64,000 nt of DNA from JBHJGM01 sp050331815 (GCA_050331815.1 JBHJGM010000001.1:102994-166993), one strand, 5' to 3'. Counted from the stretch's first letter, positions 8,045-23,423 are shown. A program made the numbers and translations. Notes: generated by a model from the letters alone, not told the origin.

Positions 8045-8848
8045 GTGGAGCCCATAGACATCAAACAATACGCGGCAGCGGTCATCACCGGAGGCTCATC
8101 TGGAATAGGCGCTGCATTCATCGAGCTGTTCAGCAGAATAAATACCCGGGCGTGGCTTGGCAACCTTTCTCGATCCGAGCCGCCCTTAGCCCAGTCCATT
8201 GCGCGCCTTTGCCACTTCCAATGTGATTTGCAAGAACGCGCGGCTATTCCCGAAACTTTCGAGCGAATTTCGCAAGCCATTGATGAAGAGACGGATAATG
8301 GACCTATTTTGCTGGTCAACAACAGCGGCTTCGGCGCGTACGGACGCTTTCCGGAGCCTGTTTTGGAACGCCACCTAGACATGCTCGACGTCAATATATC
8401 GGCTCCGGTCCACCTGACGGGTCTTTTTTTACCACTCCTTTACAAACGCGGTGGAGCCATCGTCAACGTGGCCTCCACGGCTTCGTTTCAGCCATGTCCC
8501 TATCTGGCTACCTATGCCTCCTCGAAGGCGTTCCTGATGAATTGGAGCTTGGCCCTGAGCTACGACCTGGCCCCACGAGGCATTCAGGTGCTGTGTGTCT
8601 GCCCCGGGCCCACCAAGACGAATTTTTTCCGCGCCGCCGGTTTTGAAACCCCGCCCCCCCAGGGCGGCTCCGGGATGACCTCCGAAAAAGTGGCTCAGCA
8701 GAGCCTTGATGCGCTGGCCCGGGGCCGGAAGCTGGTCGTCAACGGCTGGAGCAACCGCCTCCTTGCTTTTGGCTCGACAAAATTACCGCGTGTTTGGGCC
8801 GCCGCGGCGGCCAAGGCTGCCATTGGTAAGTGGCGCGCCCAGCGATGA
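8045..8848 (+). CDS. Short-chain dehydrogenase/reductase (SDR)
   Basis: A 267-residue classical SDR that should oxidise or reduce a hydroxyl/carbonyl substrate with NAD(P)H. The cofactor-binding glycine motif is TGGSSGIG at residues 15-22, NNSG at 92-95 is the structural motif, and the catalytic triad is S144, Y157 and K161 (YASSK). The start is GTG 8045, seven bases after GAGG at 8034-8037; the ATG two bases upstream is out of frame. The substrate cannot be predicted; the hydrophobic C-terminal segment and overall length resemble SDRs of lipid metabolism (DltE/YqjQ-like). Its stop overlaps the start of the pseudouridine synthase gene (ATGA), so the two are co-translated. Confidence 0.88.
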   Translation: MEPIDIKQYAAAVITGGSSGIGAAFIELFSRINTRAWLGNLSRSEPPLAQSIARLCHFQCDLQERAAIPETFERISQAIDEETDNGPILLVNNSGFGAYGRFPEPVLERHLDMLDVNISAPVHLTGLFLPLLYKRGGAIVNVASTASFQPCPYLATYASSKAFLMNWSLALSYDLAPRGIQVLCVCPGPTKTNFFRAAGFETPPPQGGSGMTSEKVAQQSLDALARGRKLVVNGWSNRLLAFGSTKLPRVWAAAAAKAAIGKWRAQR

Positions 8849-9647
8849 GCGTCCCCGACTGGCGTCTGTATCCCACCTGGCAAAGCGAGCCAGACCGGGT
8901 CGACTTGGAGACGCTCCCCGCCTGGATCGTTCAGGAGGATGACGCCATCATCGCGGTCAACAAGCCGCCCTGGCTGGTCTGCCATCCTTCCAAGCACGGG
9001 CCGACCTCCAGCCTGGTCGGCGCGTTGCGCGCCTACACCGGACTGGAGACGCTGCACCTGATCGCACGCCTGGACCGCGAAACCAGCGGCCTCGTGCTCT
9101 TGGCCAAGCAGCGCCCGGCGGCCCGCCGCCTGCAGATGGCCCTGGAAAAACGCGCGGTGAAAAAACACTACCTCGTCTTGCTGGAGGGTGAACTGGGCGG
9201 CCCTGAGACCATCGACCTGCCGCTGGGACCCGACCGCAAGAGCCCCGTCCACATCAAGCAGACCTGGGGCAGCGGACATGGCTTTCAAAACGCGCTAACC
9301 CACTTTGTGCCGCTCCACGCGACGAATGGGTTTACCCTCGCCGAAGTCAGACCTGAAACCGGTCGCAAACACCAGATACGCGTGCACGCGCAGGTACTCG
9401 GCTACCCTGTCGTGGGGGACAAACTCTATGGGCCGGACGAAACTCTCTACCTCGACTTCATCGAGCACGGTTGGACCGAACGGCACGCAGCCAGTCTCCC
9501 GCTTCGTCGCCAGGGTCTGCACTGCCACTCGCTGCGTTTCGACCTGGGCGAGGAATCGCTCAGCTTTGCGGCACCGCTGTTTTTCGACCTGGCCGGGTTC
9601 TGCACGGAACGCCTACCTGGCGCGTCAGCGGTGGTTGCAAATTATCT

Positions 9648-9651
<4 letters not shown>
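8845..9651 (+). CDS. RluA-family pseudouridine synthase
   Basis: A 268-residue RNA-modifying enzyme that isomerises uridine to pseudouridine in rRNA or tRNA. The catalytic motif RLDRETSG places the essential Asp at residue 77; downstream are LVLLAK, the KHYLVLLEG segment and the ETGRKHQIRVH motif typical of the RluA family. No N-terminal S4 domain is present, so it is closer to RluA/TruC-like single-domain enzymes than to RluC or RluD. ATG 8845 overlaps the SDR stop. At the other end its TAG overlaps the TAA of the convergent ppc gene by three bases. The target RNA position is unknown. Confidence 0.9.
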
Positions 9652-12395
<2,744 letters not shown>

Positions 12396-12556
12396 GAATG
12401 GGAAGCCGGCAGTCTCTGCGGATGCGGGGTACCGGGTCAAGGGTTCGGCGGCTCAGAGCAGGCAGCGGGCCAGCGGACTCAGGCACTTTAAGCTTTCGCC
12501 GGTCGGAGCGCCTTGACATGCTCCCGCCGCTTTCCGGGCATCTTCACGCTTTATCC

Positions 12557-13492
12557 ATGGACGCCACCGTTGTCATCACCACCAAGGACCGCGCGCCGGA
12601 ATTGCGCGGGGCTTTGACGTCGGTCTTCGCCCAGGATGTGGCGCTGGAGGTGATCGTCGTCGATGACGGCTCCAGCGATGATACCACACCGATGGTCCGC
12701 AAGGAGTTTCCGCAGGTGCGTGTCATCCGTCACGAAACCAGTGCGGGGCTTGTCGAAAGCCGTAACGAGGCCGCGCGGGCGGCCAGCGCCCCCTTCATCT
12801 TCTCCATCGACGACGACGCCGTATACACCGACCCCGGCACCATCCGCAAGGCGCTGGCTTATTTCGAGGACCCCCGCGTGGCTGCGCTGGCGCTGCCTTA
12901 CGTCAATGTCAAGGTGGGCCCGGAGGTGCTGACCGGTTGCCCGGACGACGGGGTCGAGTACGTCGCGTTTACGTTTGTGGGTACCGCCCACGCGCACCGG
13001 CGTTCGGTCTTTCTAGAGCTGGAGGGCTACCGTGGTTCGCTGCGGCATTGGGGCGAGGAGCGCGACTATTGCATCCGCCTGTACGACGCCGGGTATCTCG
13101 TGGCAATGGCCTGTACTTCACCCATCGACCATTTCATCTCCGACAAGCGCGACCTCTCGCTGAGCCTGCGGCTGCTGTATCGCAACCAGATTCTCTTTCC
13201 GCTCACCAACGCGCCGTTCCCGGCGGCCTTCAAGCACCTGGCCCGCGCCTTTCTCTGGAACTGCAAGGAGGTGTTTAACCGCCCGGGCTACGTCGGCGCG
13301 TGGTTTCGCGCGCATGGAGAACTGCTTTGGGGGCTGCCCGGATTTTTGAAGCTGCGGGCCCCGGTGCGCTCCAAAACGTTTTCCCTGGCCATGCGCCTGC
13401 ACCGGGCGGGTCCGACGCCGAAGGACACCATCGCGCGCGAACTGCCCGAGCCGAAGGATCTGAAGGCAGGAATCTCAGCCACTTCGCATTGA
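12557..13492 (+). CDS. Family 2 glycosyltransferase
   Basis: A 311-residue GT-A fold enzyme. The nucleotide-sugar-binding opening is VVITTKDR, followed by VIVVDDGSSDDT (residues 33-43) and the metal-binding DXD-type motif SIDDDA at 84-88. It should transfer a sugar from a nucleotide sugar to a growing surface glycan on the cytoplasmic face. ATG 12557 is chosen because the GT-A fold begins immediately after it; the open frame reaches back to 12398 but that stretch is Arg/Ser-rich and overlaps the ppc promoter region. A C-terminal hydrophobic/aromatic region (FLWNCKEVF) may be a membrane-associating helix. FkbM methyltransferase and sulfotransferase genes follow on the same strand. Confidence 0.9.
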   Translation: MDATVVITTKDRAPELRGALTSVFAQDVALEVIVVDDGSSDDTTPMVRKEFPQVRVIRHETSAGLVESRNEAARAASAPFIFSIDDDAVYTDPGTIRKALAYFEDPRVAALALPYVNVKVGPEVLTGCPDDGVEYVAFTFVGTAHAHRRSVFLELEGYRGSLRHWGEERDYCIRLYDAGYLVAMACTSPIDHFISDKRDLSLSLRLLYRNQILFPLTNAPFPAAFKHLARAFLWNCKEVFNRPGYVGAWFRAHGELLWGLPGFLKLRAPVRSKTFSLAMRLHRAGPTPKDTIARELPEPKDLKAGISATSH

Positions 13493-13548
13493 GGCTTTTC
13501 AAGTCCCGGTCGATTTGAGATTTTCTCAGTGGCAACTCCATCGCCTCC

Positions 13549-14331
13549 ATGTCTGGCACCCGCTTTTTCGCGCTTTCTTGTTTCTACGCTCTGTACGGCT
13601 TGGGCCAACTGGGTCCGTGGGGCTCGTTCAAACTGATCCTGGCCCGCCACTTTGCCGGCGAGTGGAAGATCCGTCCGCGCGGCTTCAAGGCACCGTTGCA
13701 TCTGCGGGGGAAGACCTCCGACGCCACGCTGCTGTACTGTATCTTTCTCAAGCGCGAGTACCGCCTGCCCAGCCAAGCTCCCGAGTTCATGATCGACGCC
13801 GGAGCCAACATCGGCATGGCCGCTATCTTCTTCGCCCGGCATTACCCCGAGTTGAAAATCGTCGCCATCGAGCCCGAGGACGGAAACTTCGCCATGCTGC
13901 AAAAGAACACTGCGGCATACCCGAACATTGACTGCGTGCAGGCGGGCGTCTGGTCAGAGTCGACCCGTCTGCGTATCGCGGACGATTCCAAGGAAAAGTG
14001 GGGCTTTCAAGTGGTGCCCGATCCGCAAGGTCCGATTCAGGCGATCGGTCTGCCGGAGCTGCTTGAGCGCCGCCACGCTCCGGAGTTGCGCACGCTGGTC
14101 AAAATCGACGTCGAGGGCTCCGACCAAGCCATTTTCGCCGCCGATACCGCCTGGCTCAACATGGTGCACGATCTGTACGTTGAGGTGCATGGATCCTGGC
14201 GCGAGCTCTTCAAAGCGCTTGAGCGCTACGAGTACGACGCCCACCTCAGCTACGAAAACATCGTCTTCGAACTCGACCACACCCGCGTGCCTGCCGGTGC
14301 TGAGGCTTCGCTTAGTAACGTTGCCGGATGA
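13549..14331 (+). CDS. FkbM-family methyltransferase
   Basis: A 260-residue SAM-dependent O-methyltransferase. Motif I is MIDAGANIGMA (D83-G89), the acidic loop VAIEPE follows, and VKIDVEGSD is the family's conserved later motif. FkbM-type enzymes methylate hydroxyl groups on sugars, lipids or polyketides. A hydrophobic N-terminal 30 residues (FFALSCFYALYGLG) may anchor it to the membrane. Between a GT2 and a sulfotransferase, the likely job is O-methylation of a surface glycan. Its last four bases (ATGA) contain the start of the sulfotransferase gene. Confidence 0.88.
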   Translation: MSGTRFFALSCFYALYGLGQLGPWGSFKLILARHFAGEWKIRPRGFKAPLHLRGKTSDATLLYCIFLKREYRLPSQAPEFMIDAGANIGMAAIFFARHYPELKIVAIEPEDGNFAMLQKNTAAYPNIDCVQAGVWSESTRLRIADDSKEKWGFQVVPDPQGPIQAIGLPELLERRHAPELRTLVKIDVEGSDQAIFAADTAWLNMVHDLYVEVHGSWRELFKALERYEYDAHLSYENIVFELDHTRVPAGAEASLSNVAG

Positions 14332-15317
14332 ACCCGGTTGAACTTTGTCACAAATCGGGCCGGGTCCTGCGCAACCTGGCCTATGTCGATTTCGGCGCGC
14401 CTGAGGATGCCGTGGTTCTGACGGGCGTGCCACGCAGCGGGACCACCTGGCTGGGTGGGGTGCTGCAACAGGGCAGCGGCTGGCGTTCCATCTTCGAGCC
14501 GCTATTCCCGCGTTACGTGAAGCAAAGCGCGCGCCTCGGCTACTATCCCTACAGCGAGGCGGACAGCGACGACCCGCTGCTGGAGGCCTTCCTCGCCCGC
14601 GTGCTGGCAGGGCGCATTCGCGGACGCTGGGTCGACCGTGACAATCGCAGCTGTATTTTCCGCGGGCGTCTCATCAAAGAAGTGCGCTGGAATTTCCTCC
14701 TGGGACGGCTGAACGCCAAATGGCCGCACGTGCGTATCCTCCTCATTGTGCGCAAGCCCATGCCGGTCCTGCGTAGTTGGCAGACCCTTGGCTGGCTGAG
14801 CAATCCGCAGCTGGCGCTCCAGAGTTTTGCGCTGCCGCACCTGCTGCAAGACCGCCGCTTTCTCAGAGCCTGGCCGCGCCTGGCCCAAGCGCTGCAAGAC
14901 GCCGGCAAGGACAATGATCCGGTGCTGAGCTTCGCGCTGCAATGGTACCTATCGCTGGCAATTCCGATGGCGCAGTTGCCGGCCAAGGCCTACCGCATCG
15001 CGGCCTTCGACTCCCTGACCGCAGACCCTGAAACCCTTGGCGCGATCTTCGAATTTGCCAAGCTGCCCACACCCGAGGTGCCGTTTCAGGCGCTGGCCAA
15101 ACGCCGTTCGAGCACGGACTTCGGCACCCAGGCAACCACCTCCGCTCAACGGGCGCCGGAGCCAGGGGAAGCCGCGTTGACAGCCTTTGCGCGCGCGGGC
15201 AACTTGCTGGATATCGCCACGGACACAGGCGCAGAGGCGGCGCGCTACCGAGAAGAGCCGCTGCGGGCCTGGAGCGCCTTTGATTCGAAAGCCTGGGCGT
15301 CTCGTTGGCGGGGATGA
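14328..15317 (+). CDS. Sulfotransferase family protein
   Basis: A 329-residue PAPS-dependent sulfotransferase. The 5'-phosphosulfate loop is TGVPRSGTTWLG (residues 32-43) and the 3'-phosphate-binding region is LLIVRKPMPVLRSW. These enzymes transfer sulfate from PAPS to a hydroxyl of a sugar or lipid. The start overlaps the FkbM stop by ATGA, strong evidence for co-translation and a shared substrate. The combination predicts a methylated and sulfated glycan, as found on several marine bacteria. No PAPS-synthesis genes are in the window. Confidence 0.87.
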   Translation: MNPVELCHKSGRVLRNLAYVDFGAPEDAVVLTGVPRSGTTWLGGVLQQGSGWRSIFEPLFPRYVKQSARLGYYPYSEADSDDPLLEAFLARVLAGRIRGRWVDRDNRSCIFRGRLIKEVRWNFLLGRLNAKWPHVRILLIVRKPMPVLRSWQTLGWLSNPQLALQSFALPHLLQDRRFLRAWPRLAQALQDAGKDNDPVLSFALQWYLSLAIPMAQLPAKAYRIAAFDSLTADPETLGAIFEFAKLPTPEVPFQALAKRRSSTDFGTQATTSAQRAPEPGEAALTAFARAGNLLDIATDTGAEAARYREEPLRAWSAFDSKAWASRWRG

Positions 15318-15396
15318 AACATCCTCGCGCTCATGTTCGATTGGAAACGGTAAAAACGCGTTGCCGCTCAACCTAACCTTTGCCATCGAAAACTTC

Positions 15397-17226
15397 ATGC
15401 GTCTTCTTCGCCCCCAGATTCGGTGCGCCCGGCTGCTCCTTGCCAGCGTCCTGGCGACTCTTGCCAGCCTCGGCTCGGGGAACCTGAAGGCCGGGACCGG
15501 TCAGGAAACGATCAGTCTGTTTGAGCTGACCAGCGACCCGACCACCATGCCGGTGGTGCACACCTACAAATCGACGCCCGAAAAGGATTTGCGCGCGTAT
15601 GTGTACCTGCCCCAAGACTGGCAGCCCAGCGACGCACGTTCCGCGGTGATCTACGTGCACGGGGGCGGGTGGACCGCCGGGGTGCCCGCCAACCACGATT
15701 CAGACGCCAACTATTTCGCACGGCGCGGGCTGGTTGCGATCACCATCGAGTACCGTCTGAGCGCCCTGCCGGAACCAACGTTGTTCACGACATTGAGCGA
15801 TGTGCGCTCAGCGATCCGCTGGGTGCGCCAGGAGGCGGCCAGCCTCGGCATCAATCCGCATCGCGTGGCTGTGGTGGGCGAATCCGCGGGTGGTCACCTG
15901 GCTGGCTGTCTGGCCCTGATCGACGGCTTCGACGACCCGGCAGATGATCTCACAGTCAGCGCCCTGCCAGATGCGGTCATTCTGCTCAACCCCATCATGG
16001 ACATCCCGGACCTGCCCTGGCTGTTCTTCAACAACGCTACCAAGCCCTTCTTCCCGGTCAGCGGTTCCGCGCCCACCGTGCCGCCCGACCCGGAGGATAC
16101 CTCAATCAACGGTGCCTGGCGTTTGTCGCCGCTGTACTACATCGGCGAGGGGCACCCGCCAACGCTTCTGATGCACGGCTCGAAAGATCCCGTGGTCGAT
16201 TCCGACCAATCGGTCCAGAGTCACCAGCGTTTGCAGGCCAATGGAAACACCGCTTGGTTTTTCCTGGTTGAGGGGGCCTTCCACGCGTTTCCGCTGGCTT
16301 TTTCCGGTCGCGAAAGCGAGGTCGTCTGCGCCATGGCCGCCGTGGACGATTTCCTGGGCTACCTCGGCTTTCTATCGGGTTCGGCCTGCATCGAGCCGTT
16401 CAGCCTGAATCTGCTGGAAAATCCCGATTTCTCCAACGACGCGGCTTGGAGCTTGAACAACGGTGCCGCCATTGTAAACAACGGCCCGCAAAGCCGCCTG
16501 CAACTGGGTGCGGGCAACGCTGCGGCCACCCAGACAATCCGCCTGCTCGACTTCCCGTTTCACCCGACCGGGCTCGACAGCGAACGCTATCTGTTGCGCT
16601 GGTCGGGCACCTACGAGGGCGGGGGAGCCGAGGCGGTGCTGGAGCAGCTCGACACGGATGGGCTGCCCCTCGCCTCCGAAACGCTGCCGCTGGCTAGCGT
16701 GGCCTCGCTGACCGCGTTTGACGAAACCTGCCTGCTCTTACCGGGAACCCGTCAGGTGCGCCTGACCCTGGCCAAGTCCAACGGGGGCGGCCCCGCCTAT
16801 CTGGATGCGATGAAGCTGCAGGTGAACACCCGTGGTGCGCCCGAATCTTATGCGGCCTGGCAAAAACTCCATTTTACGCCGCAGGAGCAGGTGCTGGCCG
16901 ACCTCTCCGGACCCGGCGCCGGCGCGCCGCCGAATCTGATGAAGTACGCGCTGGGCCTGGACCGCCACGAGCCGACACTTGCACGCAACTTCCGGCAGGC
17001 TTTCAGCGATGGTGCGTTGAGCATGCGTTTTTATCGCAACGCCTTTCAATCGGACTTGAGTGTGCTCGCCGAATGGACCGCAAATCCTGCCACACCCAGC
17101 TGGAATGTGCTCTACGATTCGGACGCCTCGGTGCCTCCGAATGCGGCCTTCGAGCGTCACCGCGTGCAGGTGAATGCGACGGACGCCGCGGCGGCTTTCC
17201 TGAGGCTGAAGGTTCGCTCGAACTGA
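15397..17226 (+). CDS. Secreted alpha/beta-hydrolase (esterase-like) with C-terminal beta-sandwich region
   Basis: A 609-residue exported protein. Residues 1-31 are a signal peptide (basic start, LLLASVLATLASLG). The hydrolase domain has the oxyanion motif HGGGW (88-92), nucleophile S163 in GESAGG, an acid near residue 265 (SKDPVVD) and a His near 295 (GAFHAF), the arrangement of hormone-sensitive-lipase/feruloyl-esterase-like enzymes. From about 405 to 550 a jelly-roll-like segment begins NLLENPDFSND, as in carbohydrate-binding CBM4/9-like modules. The tail near 570 (APPNLMKYALGL) resembles a short motif frequent at the C-termini of verrucomicrobial secreted proteins. ATG 15397 is chosen for the signal peptide; the frame is open back to 15187. 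It follows the sulfotransferase by 79 bases and may remove acyl groups from a polysaccharide. Confidence 0.82.
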   Translation: MRLLRPQIRCARLLLASVLATLASLGSGNLKAGTGQETISLFELTSDPTTMPVVHTYKSTPEKDLRAYVYLPQDWQPSDARSAVIYVHGGGWTAGVPANHDSDANYFARRGLVAITIEYRLSALPEPTLFTTLSDVRSAIRWVRQEAASLGINPHRVAVVGESAGGHLAGCLALIDGFDDPADDLTVSALPDAVILLNPIMDIPDLPWLFFNNATKPFFPVSGSAPTVPPDPEDTSINGAWRLSPLYYIGEGHPPTLLMHGSKDPVVDSDQSVQSHQRLQANGNTAWFFLVEGAFHAFPLAFSGRESEVVCAMAAVDDFLGYLGFLSGSACIEPFSLNLLENPDFSNDAAWSLNNGAAIVNNGPQSRLQLGAGNAAATQTIRLLDFPFHPTGLDSERYLLRWSGTYEGGGAEAVLEQLDTDGLPLASETLPLASVASLTAFDETCLLLPGTRQVRLTLAKSNGGGPAYLDAMKLQVNTRGAPESYAAWQKLHFTPQEQVLADLSGPGAGAPPNLMKYALGLDRHEPTLARNFRQAFSDGALSMRFYRNAFQSDLSVLAEWTANPATPSWNVLYDSDASVPPNAAFERHRVQVNATDAAAAFLRLKVRSN

Positions 17227-17415
17227 TCGGGTTGTCTCCCGCGCGGGCTCCTTACAGGTAGTCGCCCAACCTGTTGTTTTTGAACGCCTAGGGAGAGTTT
17301 ACGCCTGAACAATTCGCTGCAGATGGATGCCTTTCTTTGGCAGATAGAATGCAGACGAACAAGATGTCATTCTCAGGGGAGTTGAGAGTGCTTTATCAGG
17401 GAAAAGCTGAATACC

Positions 17416-17460
17416 TATAATGAATTCCCTTGACGGTACGCGGGGCATAGGTGCATTATA
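17416..17460 (+). promoter_or_regulatory. Candidate sigma-70 type promoters of the PEP-CTERM gene
   Basis: TTGACG at 17430-17435 and CATTAT at 17454-17459 are 18 bases apart, about 50 bases upstream of the ATG at 17509. A perfect TATAAT lies just upstream at 17416-17421 with only a poor -35. The surrounding 280-base gap is AT-richer than the genes and holds nothing else I recognise. Confidence 0.5.
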
Positions 17461-17508
17461 CGCGTACCCTAACAACCCCTACTTCGTTCATCCTAAACAG
17501 TCATCCCA

Positions 17509-18171
17509 ATGAAAGTTACCTTGTTGCTCAGCGCGACCAGTCTTGTGGTCGGCGCTTCCCTGGCTCACGGCCAGTTTATCTTCTCGGATTTCGACGTTAC
17601 CAATATCTGGAGCGATGCTGCCGCCACCTCCACCATCGTCGATTCGGACACCTCTGATCCTGATTTGGAACTGCGTGTGGTCGGCACCGGCGGTTTTCAG
17701 AATGCGCTAACCACGGGTACCATCGCGCGTGACGATCCCTTCCTGGAAAACTTTAATCTGTTTACGGAGCTGGCGTGGGACTATTCCAGTCTCGCAGCGG
17801 ATCACCCCACCGCCAATTTCATCAATAACTTCCTCATCATCAACACGAACGTGAACGGCTTCGGGTTCAACAATGTGTTCAACGGGGGTTTTGTCGGTTC
17901 GAGTGCAGGTAATTTCAGTGGCACCGTTGTTTACGATTTTGCCAACGACCCGGATGATGACGTTCTTTCCGCCGTCCATGATTACATCGCGGGCGAAGGC
18001 ACGTTTTTCCAGTTGTTCCTCGTGCAGCAATCCAACGGTGGAGCTACCAATGTGGTGAGCTACGACGACTTCCGTTTCCAAACCGAAGTGCCGGAACCCT
18101 CGACCTACGCAGCCATTTTCGGCGGGCTAGCGCTGGGTCTGGCGGTCCTGCGTCGCCGTCTGCGCAAATAG
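17509..18171 (+). CDS. PEP-CTERM sorting-domain protein
   Basis: A 220-residue exported protein. Residues 1-21 are a signal peptide ending near AHGQ. The mature part is rich in Asp, Asn, Phe and Gly (NVNGFGFNNVFNGG) with predicted beta structure and one DDD cluster; no enzymatic motif is visible. From residue 194 the tail is VPEPSTYA, a hydrophobic helix (AIFGGLALGLAVL) and RRRLRK, the PEP-CTERM signal that is processed by an exosortase and is common in Verrucomicrobia. Such proteins are expected at the cell surface or in the extracellular polysaccharide. It has its own promoter-like sequence and terminator, so it is monocistronic. Confidence 0.9.
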   Translation: MKVTLLLSATSLVVGASLAHGQFIFSDFDVTNIWSDAAATSTIVDSDTSDPDLELRVVGTGGFQNALTTGTIARDDPFLENFNLFTELAWDYSSLAADHPTANFINNFLIINTNVNGFGFNNVFNGGFVGSSAGNFSGTVVYDFANDPDDDVLSAVHDYIAGEGTFFQLFLVQQSNGGATNVVSYDDFRFQTEVPEPSTYAAIFGGLALGLAVLRRRLRK

Positions 18172-18200
18172 ATTTACGTTTGCTTGTCTAGACCTCATCA

Positions 18201-18236
18201 CCGGCTGCGACCTTCATGGGTTGCAGCCGGTTTTTT
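18201..18236 (+). terminator. Rho-independent terminator after the PEP-CTERM gene
   Basis: A 12-base-pair stem (CCGGCTGCGACC with GGTTGCAGCCGG, one G-T pair) with a 6-base loop is followed by six T, 30 bases after the stop codon. There is no T run on the other strand, so it does not serve carB. Confidence 0.9.
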
Positions 18237-18299
18237 GTGCCAAGGACGTCTGCCGACTGAGCAGCGCGCAGGGTGTTGGCAGCTTAACCGGTTACAGCT

Positions 18300-21551
<3,252 letters not shown>

Positions 21552-21724
21552 CTTGAGGCGTCCTCCGGGGCCGGGAGGGCGGTTCGGAACGGAATGTGTA
21601 AAATTGCCGGAGAATGCCCGTCGCCGTTACGCGGGGCAAGTTTTTCATCGCCGGCGTCCAGGCACCGCACGCCGGCCAGAAACCGCTTGAGCCAAAGCGT
21701 CCAAAATGGGACGCTGTGCCAAGG

Positions 21725-23374
21725 ATGTCCCAACTGCCTTTTTGTCTGTTTTGCTTAACGTTCGGCCTTCTGGGGTTGGTCAGGGTCTCGGCACTGCATG
21801 CCGAGGATTTCACGGATTTCGTCAACAAGGACGGGGAGACGATTCGCGGCCAGATCATGGGCTGGGACCCCGATGGCAACATGAACTTCATGCGCCAGGA
21901 CAATCAAGAGGTGTACACGATTCCCTTTACCTACTGGGACGACGCCACCCGCCAGCGCCTGCTTCCGGACGCGATCGAAGCTTTCGACAAGGCAAACATG
22001 TTCGAAATTACGGTGGAGCCCTGGAGCTACGAGGGGCTGCGCCCGAGCCTGGGCCCGCAGACGGAGATGGACGGGAGGAGCCGTTCGCTTTTCGATGCCT
22101 GGGACAACCTGCATGTGGTGGGCAGTCGCTTCACCAGTGGCATCATACGTGTGACCAACAACTGCCCCATCATCCTCGAGGATGTACGCGTCCAGGTGAT
22201 GCTGTTTGACCGCTGGCGCCTCAGGAGCACGGGCGACCTGTCCCTCGACCTCAGCAACTCTAGCCTGCTGAGCCAGTCGCCACGCTTGCGCGCACAGATG
22301 GACGCACGGTACCAGTTGGTGCTGCCGCGGATGGTTCCTGGAGAAACCTGCCTGATCCTCCTGCCGCCGGGTTACCCGACCTTTGTGATTCATCGCAGCA
22401 GCCTACCGAACTCCTCCAGAACCAATGTCCAGGCATTGGAAGAGGGCATCTTTCGGCTGGATGCCCGCATGGTCGTGCTTGACCGCACTGTGGACGAAGC
22501 CATGGCCTTCAGCGAAGAGCCTGACGAAGACGACGAGGCCGATCCAGATGACGACGAGGCGGACACGGGCGACGCTGCGGAGGCGGCCATTGACGTTATA
22601 TTGACCAAAGTCTGGCCCGAGCCCTTTCAGGTGGCGTACCCGAAGTTTGGGAAGGTCCAAGACGGCGTTGAGCTCACTTTCGTCGACGAACACTTTGAAG
22701 CCGACCCTTGGACGTTCATGACCTATGAGGATGGTGAGGAAATGCACCTGGTGTCCACGCATTTGAACAAGCGGCACCGGTTGTGGGGTGCGGAAAATCG
22801 GCACCTCATGGCGGAACTGGTCTCGCTGCGCGGAGAGCAGGTGAAGCTCATTCCCAAAAGTGGCGGCAGCGTCCGCAGTGTGCCGCTCAGTGCCTTCGAC
22901 GCGCCCACGGTCGACTACATCAAGCGCTGGGACTTGCTCAAGAGCCTCGCCTTCCACCTGGATTTTCGCCTCGAGCGTAACCGCAAGGATCATGCGTTGT
23001 CCTCGACCTACCACAGCTACCGCGACATGGATACGATTACCCTGACCGGCGCGGCCCGAGTCAACGAGGACCTGCGCCGGCAGGAACCGGTTCTGGTCAT
23101 GGTTGCGGTGAATCGGGAGAAGCGCCGTTTTTACTCGGGCCGCGGCACCGTCGAACGTGTGGCCAACATTTACCGCCAGTTCAGTTCCACGGTGATTCAG
23201 GACAATCTGAACAACGAGATGATCGTGGAGATGGACGTGCCGGAATACGAAAAAGGCTCTATGCAGGGCGTGTGGCTGGGCTTATACGTGTATGGAGCCC
23301 TGCTGGGTTCTGCTGCCAAACCTGAGGGGTTCAACCCCTGGGCTATCGAGTACGAATCTGAAAACTACTTCTAG
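21725..23374 (+). CDS. Secreted protein with two SHD1-like segments, function unknown
   Basis: A 549-residue protein with a signal peptide (residues 1-26, CLFCLTFGLLGLVRVSALHA). Just after it, FVNKDGETIRGQIMGWDPDG to YWDDATRQRL resembles the small SHD1-like beta domains (DG-x-x-I-x-G pattern) that are frequent in secreted planctomycete and verrucomicrobial proteins. A second such stretch lies near residues 355-400 (LVSLRGEQVKLIPKSGG to FDAPTVDYI). Between them is a strongly acidic linker near residues 262-285 made almost only of Asp, Glu and Ala. No catalytic motif is seen. ATG 21725 is chosen for the signal peptide; the frame is open from 21614. It is divergent from carB and converges on pilC across one hairpin. 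Confidence 0.68.
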   Translation: MSQLPFCLFCLTFGLLGLVRVSALHAEDFTDFVNKDGETIRGQIMGWDPDGNMNFMRQDNQEVYTIPFTYWDDATRQRLLPDAIEAFDKANMFEITVEPWSYEGLRPSLGPQTEMDGRSRSLFDAWDNLHVVGSRFTSGIIRVTNNCPIILEDVRVQVMLFDRWRLRSTGDLSLDLSNSSLLSQSPRLRAQMDARYQLVLPRMVPGETCLILLPPGYPTFVIHRSSLPNSSRTNVQALEEGIFRLDARMVVLDRTVDEAMAFSEEPDEDDEADPDDDEADTGDAAEAAIDVILTKVWPEPFQVAYPKFGKVQDGVELTFVDEHFEADPWTFMTYEDGEEMHLVSTHLNKRHRLWGAENRHLMAELVSLRGEQVKLIPKSGGSVRSVPLSAFDAPTVDYIKRWDLLKSLAFHLDFRLERNRKDHALSSTYHSYRDMDTITLTGAARVNEDLRRQEPVLVMVAVNREKRRFYSGRGTVERVANIYRQFSSTVIQDNLNNEMIVEMDVPEYEKGSMQGVWLGLYVYGALLGSAAKPEGFNPWAIEYESENYF

Positions 23375-23387
23375 GCACCCTCGCCGT

Positions 23388-23423
23388 AAAAAAACCGGCC
23401 CTCCGCAGGGAGCGGAAGGCCGG
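23388..23423 (-). terminator. Rho-independent terminator after pilC
   Basis: Read on the minus strand, a GGCCGG/CCGGCC-based stem with a short inner GCGG/CCGC stem is followed by seven T, 33 bases after the pilC stop. It lies between convergent genes. Confidence 0.85.

Noticed and set aside
12398..12556. N-terminal extension of the GT2 gene
   Set aside because: It is Arg/Ser/Gly-rich and overlaps the ppc upstream region; the GT-A fold begins at ATG 12557.
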